This document shows positions 9,511 through 18,419 of a stretch of DNA of 64,000 bases, piece after piece (within the stretch, counting starts at the first letter, position 1; each line of letters opens with the position of its first letter). A program made the position numbers and the translations under genes. The notes under the pieces were generated by a model that was not told the DNA's origin, searched no databases, and worked only from the letters and a program-made list of their open reading frames with translations. The stretch spans positions 1 through 64,000 of the forward strand of contig CAJOCS010000008.1 of NCBI GenBank assembly GCA_905233655.1, in the 5' to 3' direction. This DNA is from an uncultured Bacteroidales bacterium. GTDB taxonomy: Bacteria > Bacteroidota > Bacteroidia > Bacteroidales > UBA932.

Positions 9511-10310
9511 GCCAGAAGATTAGTAAGGGCGATAAAGTCTTCGACTGAGAGTTTTTCCGGCCTTTCAGAGAAAACCGGCTGAGAAAGGAACTCGGCCAGA
9601 TTGTCGTCTGACCAGCCTTCACGCATGGCCTTGGCCTTTGCAAGGGGCTTCAGGGGGTTGCGCATCATCTTCCGGCGCTGCCCGAAGGCGGTTTTTACTA
9701 CAGATTTGAAAAGGAATTCGTCGCAACCGAGATTTGTTCGTCCGTTTCGGCTGAGCCTTATCACGGCGCTTTCAACTTTGGGCGGAGGGGCGAAGCAGCC
9801 GCTGCCCACGGTAAAGAGGTATTCAATGTCGTACCAGGCCTGCAGCAGCACCGAGAGAATGCCGTAGGTCTTGCTGCCCGGCTTTTCGGCAATCCGTTCG
9901 GCCACCTCTTTCTGCACCATGCCCACAACTTCCGGGATTCTGTCCTTGTGGTCCAGGACCTTGAAGAAAATCTGCGAGGAGATGTTGTAGGGGAAATTGC
10001 CGATTATGCTGAAACTGTCCGGGAAGAGTTTTTCAAGCCTGAGAGTGAGGAAATCGGCCTCCATGAGACGGCCCTGCATACCCTGGAAGTGCGACAGGAG
10101 GTATTCCACGCTCTCGGAATCAATCTCCACCAGACGAAGGTCGATGTCGCTTCTCTGAATAAGGTATTGCGACAGTACGCCCATGCCGGGGCCGACCTCC
10201 AGAACCGACACTGGTGGCTGGCCACCGTGAAGCGCGTCCACGATGGCCCTCGCCACCTTCTGGTCGGTGAGGAAGTGCTGCCCGAGGGCTTTCTTTGCGC
10301 GGACTTCCAC
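9507..10310 (-). CDS. rsmA: 16S rRNA (adenine1518-N6/adenine1519-N6)-dimethyltransferase
   Basis: 267 residues, GTG start. Dimethylates two adjacent adenines in the 3' helix of 16S rRNA using SAM. Motifs: KKALGQHFLTD at the N-terminus, VLEVGPGMGVLS (SAM motif I, about residues 36-47), VEIDSES (motif II), and IGNFPYNISSQIFF (motif IV near 102) as in the KsgA/Erm family; the C-terminal small domain FAPPPKVESAVIRL is present. Its start shares one base with the stop of the upstream EF-hand-like gene (TAGTG), so the two are probably cotranscribed. Full length. Confidence 0.96.
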   Translation of the reverse strand: MEVRAKKALGQHFLTDQKVARAIVDALHGGQPPVSVLEVGPGMGVLSQYLIQRSDIDLRLVEIDSESVEYLLSHFQGMQGRLMEADFLTLRLEKLFPDSFSIIGNFPYNISSQIFFKVLDHKDRIPEVVGMVQKEVAERIAEKPGSKTYGILSVLLQAWYDIEYLFTVGSGCFAPPPKVESAVIRLSRNGRTNLGCDEFLFKSVVKTAFGQRRKMMRNPLKPLAKAKAMREGWSDDNLAEFLSQPVFSERPEKLSVEDFIALTNLLA

Positions 10311-10768
10311 TATTTCTTTCTCCCGAAGAGTCCGCCGAGAATACTGCCTGCTGCGCCGAGCAGACCGCCGCCGGAAGAGCCTCCCTTGAGGGAGAGGAGG
10401 ATGTCGTTGATATCCACATCGCCGTCGCCGTCCTGGTCTTTGATGAAGCCGGACAGTTTACCCATGATGCCGGGAATCAGTGCGGTGAGCGACGGAGCCA
10501 GCGAGCCCAGGTTGAGCTTGCCGATGACGTTCTTGTTAAAGAGGTTTCCGGCAAGCGAGGTGATGCCGCTTTTTGCCGCATCGGCCTTTCCGGTGAGAAG
10601 GTTACGGATTTCGTCGAGTCCTCCCGGTGTTGCAGCCGTCTGTGTGAGCGAGCCCAGAATTGAATCTGAAAGCCCACCGAGCACCTGGTCTTTAAGGTTT
10701 GCGGGGATGTCTACTTTTCCGGCCGCCGCCGTGACGGCCTTCTGAATGAAATCGCTGAGATTTGCCAT
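10310..10768 (-). CDS. Small Gly/Leu-rich protein with an EF-hand/dockerin-like loop
   Basis: 152 residues, no signal peptide. The N-terminal two thirds is helical (MANLSDFIQKAVTAAAGKVD, repeated Gly-Leu turns), and residues about 110-122 read DQDGDGDVDINDILLSL, a canonical 12-residue Ca2+-binding loop (D-x-D-x-D-x-x-x-x-x-x-D/E type) as in EF-hands and dockerin repeats. The C-terminus is Gly-rich and ends in GGLFGRKK. I do not recognise a named family beyond this loop. It is coupled to rsmA by a one-base overlap. Calcium binding is inferred from the loop only. Confidence 0.75.
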   Translation of the reverse strand: MANLSDFIQKAVTAAAGKVDIPANLKDQVLGGLSDSILGSLTQTAATPGGLDEIRNLLTGKADAAKSGITSLAGNLFNKNVIGKLNLGSLAPSLTALIPGIMGKLSGFIKDQDGDGDVDINDILLSLKGGSSGGGLLGAAGSILGGLFGRKK

Positions 10769-10770
10769 GG

Positions 10771-11151
10771 CTATTTATTCATTAAATCCTGTTTCCACTC
10801 GTCGCCCACCTTGGAGAACGTCATCGTTTCGTCATCTTCAGTACCGTCCTTGAAAACGATATGGACTTTGACGGTGGCATTGTCCCCGTCGATGGTGGAT
10901 TCGGTAATCTTGTAGCTCTTGATTCCGCCCTTGCCGGCAATTTCGGGAGCCACTTTTTCCTCGACCATTGCGGCAATCATGTGACGGCCTGAATCGGTGT
11001 CGAGGTTGAAGGTTTCGGCATAGCCCTCGTAATCGCCCTTCTGAAGGGCGGAAATGGCCTTTTTGGCTACGGCTTCGGGGCCGTTGGGGGAACAAGAGGC
11101 GGCGAGAATCGCAGAGAGGGCAATCGCCAGGAATAAGACAAGTTTTTTCAT
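10771..11151 (-). CDS. DUF4878-type lipoprotein
   Basis: 126 residues using ATG at 11151, which gives a proper lipoprotein signal (MKKLVLFLAIALSAILAASC, lipobox AASC); a longer in-frame start at 11247 would bury this signal. The mature domain begins PNGPEAVAKKAISALQKGDYEGYAETF and ends GDEWKQDLMNK, the pattern of DUF4878/NTF2-like lipoproteins (a helix pair of the form KKAISALQKGDYE, then a curved sheet). Membrane-anchored, function unknown. It ends two bases before the start of the EF-hand-like gene, so the genes are probably in one transcript. Confidence 0.85.
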   Translation of the reverse strand: MKKLVLFLAIALSAILAASCSPNGPEAVAKKAISALQKGDYEGYAETFNLDTDSGRHMIAAMVEEKVAPEIAGKGGIKSYKITESTIDGDNATVKVHIVFKDGTEDDETMTFSKVGDEWKQDLMNK

Positions 11152-11171
11152 ACGTGTTTTGTTGTTAAGGT

Positions 11172-11789
11172 TTAAAATGAATAGTAAACTTGGTTGCCCG
11201 AATACTCGAGCAGGTGTTCCGGAAGCAGCACGTCCCCGTTTATCCACAGCAGGTGAATGAAGCGGCGTCGGCCTTCCGAGAGGTCAATTCCGGCGGCGTC
11301 GGCATAAAGACGCCACACGAACTCGGTGCAATACACCCGCGAGCTGTCCTCCAGGCGGTAGTCGCCGTCAAAGCGGACGCTGTCTGCGACGGCCCGGAGG
11401 GCTTTCCCGCGAAGGGCCGCGACTGTGGCGCTGTCGGCAAGGCCGGTATGCACAAGGCATCCGCGAACGGCTCTTTCGGCCGAGAAAAACGCCCCCACAT
11501 CCTCCATCTTCACTCGTTCGAAATCGTCTTCCCCCTCCGTTTCTCCCGGGACGGCATGAACCACCTTCCACGCCTCTCCATCCCTGAGCAGAAGGCCGAT
11601 ATGGCTGTACACGCCTTCCTCCTCCGCCGTTGTCACCGCCCTGCTGAACACCCCGCGTCCGCATCGGAAAGCGAGGTCGCCTTCAGCCATCTCCTCCGTC
11701 GGGAACTCCCTTTCCACCTGTGCGGAAGAGCAGCCCGGCGCCAATAGAAGGAGCCCAAGCAGTATGCACGGAGCTTTTCCCATTATCAC
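11172..11789 (-). CDS. YiiX/YebB-type permuted papain-fold amidase, lipoprotein
   Basis: 205 residues. Start taken as GTG 11789, which overlaps the murB stop (GTGA); the ATG at 11783 is equally possible. Lipobox LLAPGC near residue 20. The order GDLAFRCGRG, then YSHIGLLLRDG with the catalytic His near 63, then RVYCTEFVWRLY with the catalytic Cys near 152, is the circularly permuted NlpC/P60 arrangement of the YiiX/DUF830 family, in which His precedes Cys. Substrates for this family may be peptidoglycan peptides or lipids; not determinable here. Coupling to murB hints at an envelope role. Confidence 0.85.
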   Translation of the reverse strand: MIMGKAPCILLGLLLLAPGCSSAQVEREFPTEEMAEGDLAFRCGRGVFSRAVTTAEEEGVYSHIGLLLRDGEAWKVVHAVPGETEGEDDFERVKMEDVGAFFSAERAVRGCLVHTGLADSATVAALRGKALRAVADSVRFDGDYRLEDSSRVYCTEFVWRLYADAAGIDLSEGRRRFIHLLWINGDVLLPEHLLEYSGNQVYYSF

Positions 11790-12904
11790 ACGTGCTCTAC
11801 TTCCGGGTGAAGGGTAATTCCGTATTTCTGTTCAATCGTCTTGATTACTTTCTGTTCCAGGCCGATAATCTCTTCCGGCGAGGCGTCTCCGCTCGCATTC
11901 ACAATCACCAGCGGCTGGTTCCGGTGCGCTCCTCCGAGAGTGGCGCCCTTGAAACCGCACTGCTCAATCATCCACGCGGCGGGAACCTTTATGCTGTCTC
12001 CCACAACGTAGTGCGGCACTTCGTAGTCGGGTCCGTTGTCGGCCTTCGCCGTTGCAACAATGCGCTCGAAATGCTCCCGGCTGATCACGGGATTGCAGAA
12101 AAAGCTTCCGGCGCTCCCGATTTCCTCCGGGTCCGGCAATTTCTTCCGGCGGATGTCAATGATGGTGTCCCTTATAATCTGGGGTGTGAGAGGCCCTTCC
12201 GGAAGGGCTTTGCGTATTCCGCCGTAGTCCAGCACAGGTTTCGGCTCCCTGCTCAGGCGGTATGTGACGGAGGTAATCACGAAGCGTCCTTTCCATTCCG
12301 TCTTGAAGCGGGAGGCGCGGTAACCGTAGGCGCACTCGGCCGGATCTATATCCACAAAACGGCCTTCCTCGCGGTCCCAGGCGTGGATTCCGGCAATTAT
12401 GTCCTTCGCCTCCACACCGTATGCGCCGATGTTTTGAACGGCGCTGGCGCCCACTTCGCCGGGAATGAGCGAGAGGTTCTCCGGGCCCCAGAGGCCTTCC
12501 TCAGCTGCCCAGGCGCAGAAATCGTCGAATACAACTCCGGAGCCACATGTGACATAGCATGTGGCGGAGGTGTTCCCTTCAGGGGACATGTCTACCCCCG
12601 GACATGGGTAGGGGGAGGAGCCCGCCGCTTCAGCGGTGGGAGGGGCCGGAGTGAGCGAAGCGAACGGAGTTCCCCGGAAGGGGATACCTCCGCCAATGCT
12701 TACATGAAGTACGGTTCCGGGGAAGTCTTTGGTGAACAGCAGGTTGCTGCCTCCGCCCATCACCATCACCGGCTGCGGCAGGGCCTTCCAGTCGAGGGCC
12801 GTAAGGTCGGCCTCGTCGGTGATTTCCACATAGAGGGCGCAACGAACCTTCATGCGGAAGGTGTTGCGGGAAGAAAGGTCGTATGACGGATACCGGTTTA
12901 TCAT
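11786..12904 (-). CDS. murB: UDP-N-acetylenolpyruvoylglucosamine reductase with an in-frame palindromic-repeat insertion
   Basis: 372 residues. Reduces the MurA product to UDP-MurNAc with FAD and NADPH. Motifs: NTFRMKVR at the N-terminus, [10 protein letters not shown] (FAD binding, about residue 48), [20 protein letters not shown] near 146, YRASRFK, and [10 protein letters not shown] with the catalytic Ser. Compared with usual MurB proteins, about 35-40 extra residues sit between VLHVS and [11 protein letters not shown] (about residues 71-114: Pro/Ser/Thr-rich, with [14 protein letters not shown] and [14 protein letters not shown]). This segment is encoded by a 132-bp palindromic repeat (12563-12694) that also occurs in intergenic DNA at 57402. 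The insertion is at a surface loop of the FAD domain and keeps the frame open, so the enzyme is probably active. Start overlaps the aspS stop (ATGA). Confidence 0.95.
   Translation of the reverse strand: MINRYPSYDLSSRNTFRMKVRCALYVEITDEADLTALDWKALPQPVMVMGGGSNLLFTKDFPGTVLHVSIGGGIPFRGTPFASLTPAPPTAEAAGSSPYPCPGVDMSPEGNTSATCYVTCGSGVVFDDFCAWAAEEGLWGPENLSLIPGEVGASAVQNIGAYGVEAKDIIAGIHAWDREEGRFVDIDPAECAYGYRASRFKTEWKGRFVITSVTYRLSREPKPVLDYGGIRKALPEGPLTPQIIRDTIIDIRRKKLPDPEEIGSAGSFFCNPVISREHFERIVATAKADNGPDYEVPHYVVGDSIKVPAAWMIEQCGFKGATLGGAHRNQPLVIVNASGDASPEEIIGLEQKVIKTIEQKYGITLHPEVEHV
12563..12694 (-). repeat. Palindromic repeat, copy A, inserted in frame within murB
   Basis: 132 bp (44 codons) bounded by imperfect inverted repeats of about 23 bp (left arm in gene direction GGCGGAGGTATCCCCTTC, right arm GAAGGGAACACCTCCGCC). 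Inside, 28 consecutive bases are identical to copy B at 57420-57447, and a hairpin CATGTC/GACATG corresponds to CGTGTC/GACACG in copy B, an A-T to G-C compensatory change. A further small hairpin, CCGCTGAAGCGG, lies in the variable centre. The inverted repeats extend weakly into the flanks (AGCAT on both sides). No transposase is encoded. Confidence 0.8.
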
Positions 12905-14676
12905 TCTGCCTTGGCGGGGTTCAGGGCAATCTGAAGCTCGTCCAGCTGGCTCTGGTCTATCTCGGACGGGGAGTCAATCATCACGTCGCGGCCCTGGTTG
13001 TTCTTCGGGAAGGCAATGTAGTCGCGGATGGTGTCCTGCCCGCCCATGAGGGCGCAAACGCGGTCGAAACCGAAGGCCAGGCCACCGTGAGGCGGTGCGC
13101 CGAACTTGAAGGCGTTGATAATGAATCCGAACTTGTATTCAGCCTCTTCGGGGCCAATCCCAAGCACCTCGAACATGCGCTTCTGCATGTCGGCATTGTG
13201 GATTCGGATGGAGCCGCCGCCGAGCTCGTTGCCGTTCAGGACGAAGTCGTAGGCATTGGCGCAGACGCGCTCCAGGTCGGCCTTTTCGTTGCTGTAGAAC
13301 CATTTTTCGTGTTCCGGCTTCGGAGCGGTGAAGGGGTGGTGCATGGCATAGAAACGCTGGGTTTCGTCGTCCCACTCAAGCAGCGGGAAGTCCACAATCC
13401 AGAGCGGAGCGAACTCGGCGGGATTGCGAAGGCCCAGCCGGCCGCCCATTTCCAGACGGAGAACGCCGAGCATGGTCTGCACCTTGCGTTTGTTGGCCCC
13501 GGACATCACCAGCATCAAATCGCCGGGCTTTGCCTCGGCTGCCGCCACGAGCTTTTCAAGATCCTCGGGAGCGTAGAATTTGTCGATGGAGCTCTTGAAG
13601 GAGCCGTCGGCATTCACGCGCACATAGATGAGGCCCTTGGCGCCCACCTGAGGGCGTTTTACCCATTCGGTGAGTTCGTCTATCTGCTTGCGGGTGTACT
13701 CGGCCGCGCCGGGAACGCAGATTGCGCCGATGTATGCGGCGTCGTCCAGAACGCTGAAGCCTTTGCCCTTTGCAATGTCCGTGAGCTCGTGGATGGTCAT
13801 GCCGAAACGCACGTCGGGTTTGTCGGAGCCGTAATTGTCCATGGCGTCGTACCAGCTCATGCGCGGAAGCGGGTTGGGAATATCCACGTTCAGCACATTC
13901 TTGAAGAGGGTGCGCATCATGCCCTCGAAGGTGTTCAGCACGTCTTCCTGCTCCACGAAGGACATTTCGCAGTCTATCTGGGTGAACTCGGGCTGGCGGT
14001 CGGCCCTCAGGTCCTCGTCGCGGAAGCACCTCACAATCTGGAAGTAACGGTCATACCCTGCGACCATCAGCAGCTGCTTGAAGGTCTGGGGGCTCTGCGG
14101 CAGGGCGTAGAACTGGCCGGGGTTCATGCGGGAGGGGACCACGAAGTCGCGGGCGCCTTCCGGGGTGCTCTTGATGAGGTAGGGGGTTTCGATTTCCATG
14201 AAGCCCAGGCTGTCCAGGTAGTTGCGGGTTTCGTGGGCAATCTTGTGGCGGAGCTCCAGCGCCCTCTTCAGAGGGTTGCGCCTGAGGTCCAGGTAACGGT
14301 ACTTGGCACGGAGGTCTTCGCCGCCGTCACTCTCGTCCTCGATGGTAAAAGGAGGAGTAACGCTCTTGTTGAGGAGATTGATGCTCTCAAGCTTTATCTC
14401 AATGTCGCCGGTGGAAACTTTGGGGTTCTTCGCCTGCCTCTCGACCACTTCTCCGACGGCCTGGATAACGAATTCGCGTCCGAGGGAGGTGGCTGTCTCC
14501 ACAAGGGGGGCGGGGGCATCGGCCTCAACGACGAGCTGTGTGATGCCGTAGCGGTCGCGAAGGTCAATGAATGTCATTCCACCGAGCTTGCGGGCTTTCT
14601 GTACCCAGCCTGCAAGCGTCACTTTCTGTCCTTTGTGCTCAATGCGGAGCTCTCCGCACGTGTGTGTTCTGTACAT
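12901..14676 (-). CDS. aspS: Aspartate--tRNA ligase
   Basis: 591 residues from ATG at 14676, which begins [11 protein letters not shown]; an upstream in-frame start would run through the promoter. Class II synthetase of bacterial type: N-terminal OB fold for anticodon binding ([24 protein letters not shown]), catalytic core with [20 protein letters not shown], motif 2 region [26 protein letters not shown], the bacterial GAD insertion (about 290-420), and motif 3 [15 protein letters not shown] near the end. Overlaps murB by 4 nt (ATGA), so murB and the YiiX-like gene are cotranscribed downstream. Divergent from murA. Confidence 0.96.
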   Translation of the reverse strand: MYRTHTCGELRIEHKGQKVTLAGWVQKARKLGGMTFIDLRDRYGITQLVVEADAPAPLVETATSLGREFVIQAVGEVVERQAKNPKVSTGDIEIKLESINLLNKSVTPPFTIEDESDGGEDLRAKYRYLDLRRNPLKRALELRHKIAHETRNYLDSLGFMEIETPYLIKSTPEGARDFVVPSRMNPGQFYALPQSPQTFKQLLMVAGYDRYFQIVRCFRDEDLRADRQPEFTQIDCEMSFVEQEDVLNTFEGMMRTLFKNVLNVDIPNPLPRMSWYDAMDNYGSDKPDVRFGMTIHELTDIAKGKGFSVLDDAAYIGAICVPGAAEYTRKQIDELTEWVKRPQVGAKGLIYVRVNADGSFKSSIDKFYAPEDLEKLVAAAEAKPGDLMLVMSGANKRKVQTMLGVLRLEMGGRLGLRNPAEFAPLWIVDFPLLEWDDETQRFYAMHHPFTAPKPEHEKWFYSNEKADLERVCANAYDFVLNGNELGGGSIRIHNADMQKRMFEVLGIGPEEAEYKFGFIINAFKFGAPPHGGLAFGFDRVCALMGGQDTIRDYIAFPKNNQGRDVMIDSPSEIDQSQLDELQIALNPAKAE

Positions 14677-14704
14677 ATTATAGCTATAGTTTCTTTCTGA
14701 AACA

Positions 14705-14712
14705 CAAAAGTA
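14705..14712 (-). promoter_or_regulatory. Promoter -7 element for aspS-murB operon (TACTTTTG)
   Basis: TACTTTTG on the minus strand fits TAnnTTTG and lies 28 nt upstream of the aspS ATG. The opposing murA promoter sits 37 bp to the right, giving a compact divergent promoter region. Confidence 0.55.
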
Positions 14713-14748
14713 CGAATTTTTTACGTATCCTGTTGAAAAGTTTTTTAC

Positions 14749-14756
14749 TATATTTG
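14749..14756 (+). promoter_or_regulatory. Promoter -7 element for murA (TATATTTG)
   Basis: TATATTTG matches TAnnTTTG and is 21 nt upstream of the murA ATG at 14778, in an AT-rich stretch. Confidence 0.6.
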
Positions 14757-14777
14757 CAAGAATAGAGTAAGGCGACA

Positions 14778-16085
14778 ATGTCAAAGTTTATTATCGAAGG
14801 CGGACACAGGCTGTCCGGAACCATAACTCCTCAGGGCGCAAAGAACGAAGCGCTGGAGGTAATAAGCGCGGTGCTTCTCACCGCCGAGCCGGTTACAATC
14901 ACCAACGTCCCGGAGATTCTGGACGTAAAAAACCTCATAGAACTCCTCCAGAAGATGGGGGTAAAGGTTACCCGCCTTTCGAAGGGTGAGTACACCTTCC
15001 AGGCCGATGAGCTGGACACCAGCTACATCGAAACGGCCGAATTCGTGAGTAAATGCGCCGCTCTCCGCGGCAGCGTGATGGTTGTTGGACCGCTCCTTAC
15101 CCGCTTCGGAAGCGCCTGGTTCGCAAAGCCGGGTGGCGACAAGATTGGCCGCCGCAGGGTTGACACCCATCTGGACGGCATGGTGAAGCTGGGCGCCGAT
15201 ATGGATTACGACGCTTCCCGCCGCGCCTTCCATCTCACCAGCCCCGACCGCCTTACCGGCCGGTACATGCTCCTTGACGAGGCCTCCGTCACCGGTACGG
15301 CCAATATCGTGATGGCCGCAGTGCTCGCAAAGGGCACCACAACCATCTACAACGCCGCCTGCGAACCCTATCTGCAACAGCTCTGCAAAATGCTCAACCG
15401 GATGGGCGCATTCATCGACGGAGTGGGCTCCAACCTGCTCAGAATCCATGGCGTGGAGAAGCTGCACGGCACATCCCACAAGATTCTGCCGGATATGATC
15501 GAGGTGGGTTCATTCATCGGCATGGCGGCAATCTGCCAGAGCAGCATCACAATCAAGGACGTCTCCTGGTACGACCTCGGAATCATTCCGGAGTCGTTCC
15601 GTCGCCTTGGAATAAAACTGGAGCAGCGTGGCGACGATATCTTTGTCCCCGCGCAGGACAGCTACGAGATTGAATCGTTCCTGGACGGCTCAATAATGAC
15701 TCTTGCCGACGCCCCCTGGCCCGGCCTTACGCCCGACCTTCTGAGCGTGATGCTGGTGGTGGCCACCCAGTGCAAGGGCAGCGTGCTCATCCACCAGAAG
15801 ATGTTCGAAAGCCGTCTCTTCTTTGTTGACCGCCTCATTGATATGGGTGCACAGATTATTCTCTGCGACCCCCACAGGGCGGTTGTGATTGGCCACGACC
15901 ACAGGATTACCCTCAAGGCCGCGAAGCTGGTGTCGCCTGATATCCGTGCCGGTATCGCCATGCTGCTTGCCGCGATGAGCGCCAAGGGCACTTCTATCAT
16001 AGACAATATCGAGCAGATAGACCGCGGTTACGAAGACATCGAAGGCCGCCTCAACGCACTCGGCGCCCATATTACCAGAGCATAG
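14778..16085 (+). CDS. murA: UDP-N-acetylglucosamine 1-carboxyvinyltransferase with Asp in place of catalytic Cys
   Basis: 435 residues. Transfers enolpyruvate from PEP to UDP-GlcNAc, the first committed step of peptidoglycan synthesis; MurB (divergent neighbour operon) catalyses the next. Family motifs: GAKNEAL near residue 21, [16 protein letters not shown] near 95, and [18 protein letters not shown]. The residue equivalent to E. coli Cys115 is Asp121 here. Family knowledge: C115D enzymes remain active but are not alkylated by fosfomycin, as in Mycobacterium and Chlamydia. C-terminal [30 protein letters not shown] is typical. Ends one base before aroC. Confidence 0.95.
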   Translation: MSKFIIEGGHRLSGTITPQGAKNEALEVISAVLLTAEPVTITNVPEILDVKNLIELLQKMGVKVTRLSKGEYTFQADELDTSYIETAEFVSKCAALRGSVMVVGPLLTRFGSAWFAKPGGDKIGRRRVDTHLDGMVKLGADMDYDASRRAFHLTSPDRLTGRYMLLDEASVTGTANIVMAAVLAKGTTTIYNAACEPYLQQLCKMLNRMGAFIDGVGSNLLRIHGVEKLHGTSHKILPDMIEVGSFIGMAAICQSSITIKDVSWYDLGIIPESFRRLGIKLEQRGDDIFVPAQDSYEIESFLDGSIMTLADAPWPGLTPDLLSVMLVVATQCKGSVLIHQKMFESRLFFVDRLIDMGAQIILCDPHRAVVIGHDHRITLKAAKLVSPDIRAGIAMLLAAMSAKGTSIIDNIEQIDRGYEDIEGRLNALGAHITRA

Positions 16086-16086
16086 G

Positions 16087-16998
16087 ATGAACAGCATCGG
16101 CAGAATTTTCCGCGTGAGCATTTGGGGTGAGTCCCATGGTGCCGGAGTGGGGGTGACCATAGACGGCGTAAAGCCCGGCCTGGCCCTCTCCGAGGCCGAT
16201 TTCGAGACGGACCTCGCCCGTCGCCGCTCAGGCGTCCCGGGCACTACGCCCCGTCATGAGAGTGACGTTCCGGAGCTTCTGAGCGGAGTTTTCGAAGGCC
16301 ATACCACGGGCGCGCCTATCACCGTCTTTTTCCGGAATACGGACGTCCGTTCCGCCGACTATGATTCCATTCGCGAGAAGCCCCGTCCGGGGCATGCCGA
16401 CGCCGCAGCGGCCGTAAAATTCAACGGCTTCAACGACTATCGCGGCGGCGGACAGTTTTCGGGGAGGATGACGGTGGCCCTTGTGGCCGCAGGAGTTGTG
16501 GCAAAGAAAATGCTGCCCGGAGCCAGTTTCAATGCAGATATTGCAGAGCTTGAAGGAGTCTCCAGTAAAGATATGTTCGACAGCGTGGTAATCTCTGCCG
16601 TCAAGGACGGAGACAGCCTCGGCGGCGTTGTGCAGTGCTGCATCGACGGCATCCCGGCGGGCGTCGGAGAGCCTTTCTGGGACAGCGTGGAGGGCTGCAT
16701 CGCCCATGCGCTTTTCTCTATTCCCGGAGTGAAGGGCGTGGAGTTCGGCGAAGGGTTTGAATCGGCCCGGAAAAAGGGTTCGGAACAAACCCATGAAGGG
16801 GGAGTGAGCGGCGGAATCTGCAATGGGGAAAGAGTGATTTTCCGCGTTGCGTTCAAGCCCGCTTCAAGCGTTCAGAAAAACGGAATCGGCGGACGTCACG
16901 ACGCATGTTACGCGCTCCGCTGCCCCGTAATAGTGGAGGCCGCGGCCGCCCTTGTGCTGGCCGATTTGAGCATAATCTCAGGCAATGGACGAGAATAA
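16087..16998 (+). CDS. aroC: Chorismate synthase, compact form
   Basis: 303 residues, about 50 shorter than usual (350-360). Converts EPSP to chorismate using reduced FMN. Signatures retained: [27 protein letters not shown], the RPGHAD block near 98, and [13 protein letters not shown] near 117; C-terminal [25 protein letters not shown]. Missing or shortened are the loop after AKKML and the residues before [11 protein letters not shown], where most homologues have a longer N-x-x-GG region. All core motifs are in order, so it is likely functional. Overlaps sufB by 14 nt. The other shikimate genes lie 38 kb away. Confidence 0.92.
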   Translation: MNSIGRIFRVSIWGESHGAGVGVTIDGVKPGLALSEADFETDLARRRSGVPGTTPRHESDVPELLSGVFEGHTTGAPITVFFRNTDVRSADYDSIREKPRPGHADAAAAVKFNGFNDYRGGGQFSGRMTVALVAAGVVAKKMLPGASFNADIAELEGVSSKDMFDSVVISAVKDGDSLGGVVQCCIDGIPAGVGEPFWDSVEGCIAHALFSIPGVKGVEFGEGFESARKKGSEQTHEGGVSGGICNGERVIFRVAFKPASSVQKNGIGGRHDACYALRCPVIVEAAAALVLADLSIISGNGRE

Positions 16999-18419
16999 GA
17001 AGATAATCGAGGAAGTAACCCGTTCGGAATACAAGGAAGGCTTTGTGACCGATGTGGAGCAGGAGTTTGTCCCGAAAGGGTTGAACGAGGATATTGTGCG
17101 CAGGATATCGGCCCTCAAGGGAGAGCCGGAGTGGCTGCTCGAATTCCGCCTGGACGCCTTCCGCAAGTGGCAGGGGATGAAAGAGCCCTCGTGGGGCCAT
17201 CTGAAGCTGCCAAAAATTGATTATCAGGACATTATATACTACGCTGCGCCCAAAAAGGACAAGGACCGTCCCAAGGAGATAGACCCCAAACTGGCCGAAA
17301 CCTTCGACAAGCTGGGCATTCCCCTTAATGAGAGGGAAGTGCTTGCCGGAGTGGTGGCAGTTGACGCCGTGTTCGACTCCGTGTCGGTTACAACCACCTT
17401 CCGGAAAACCCTGGCCGAGAAGGGGATTATCTTCTGTTCCTTCTCCGAAGCCGTAAAGGAGCACCCGGAGCTGGTGCGCAAGTACCTGGCGACGGTGGTT
17501 CCTTCGTCGGACAACTATTTCGCGGCCCTCAACAGCGCCGTTTTCTCCGACGGCTCCTTCTGCTACATTCCCAAGGGAGTCCGCTGCCCTATGGAACTGT
17601 CGAGCTACTTCCGCATCAACGCCCGCGGCACAGGCCAGTTCGAGAGAACCCTGATTGTCGCCGACGAAGATTCCTACGTCTCCTACATGGAAGGCTGCAC
17701 TGCCCCCATGCGCGACGAGCAGCAGCTTCACGCCGCCGTGGTGGAGATAATCGTGGAGAAGGGGGCCGATGTCAAGTACTCCACCGTCCAGAACTGGTAT
17801 CCCGGCGACGCCGAAGGCCGGGGCGGCATACTGAATCTCGTCACCAAACGCGGAATCTGCAGGGGCGAAGGCTCGCACCTTAGCTGGACTCAGGTGGAAA
17901 CCGGCTCAGCCATCACCTGGAAATATCCCTCCACCATACTCAAGGGCGACTATTCTTCGTCGGAATTCTATTCCGTCGCCGTCACCAACAATTTCCAGCA
18001 GGCCGACACCGGCACCAAGATGATTCATCTCGGGCGCGGAACGCGCAGTCGGATTGTGTCCAAGGGCATATCGGCCGGAAAGAGCCTACCGCGGCCTGGT
18101 GCGGATGGGACCCGGGGCTCAGGGGGCGAGGAATTTCTCCCAGTGCGACAGCCTCCTGATTGGTTCCCGCTGCGGAGCCCATACTTTCCCGGTGATTCAG
18201 TCGCACAACCCCTCGGCGGTGGTCGAGCACGAGGCCACCACTTCCAAAATCTCCGACGAGCAGTTGTTCTACTGCAACCAGAGAGGCATTTCGCCCGAGG
18301 ATGCGGTGGGGCTCATCGTGAACGGATATGCACGCGAGGTGCTTTCGCGCCTGCCCATGGAATTCGCGGTGGAGGCACAGAAACTCTTACAGGTATCACT
18401 TGAAGGCTCGGTAGGATGA
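16985..18419 (+). CDS. sufB: Fe-S cluster assembly protein SufB, frameshifted near 18086
   Basis: SufB scaffolds Fe-S clusters in a SufBCD complex. The first frame (16985 to 18085) reads normally from [20 protein letters not shown] through [35 protein letters not shown] and [21 protein letters not shown]. At 18086 the reading moves by one frame: [19 protein letters not shown] through [19 protein letters not shown] to the end at 18419 is in another frame. Homologues read AGKS-QNS-YRGL at the junction; here one C replaces those nine bases, consistent with an 8-bp deletion. Without correction the protein would end in about 105 unrelated residues (stop at 18403). Because SufB is normally essential, assembly or consensus error is a leading explanation; true mutation cannot be excluded. 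Confidence 0.88.

Noticed and set aside
12883..14700. 605-codon open frame antisense to aspS
   Set aside because: Shadow of aspS; the sense product contains all class II synthetase motifs.
18080..18095. Programmed ribosomal frameshift in sufB
   Set aside because: No slippery heptamer or stimulator is seen and conserved residues are missing at the junction, so deletion or sequence error is more likely.
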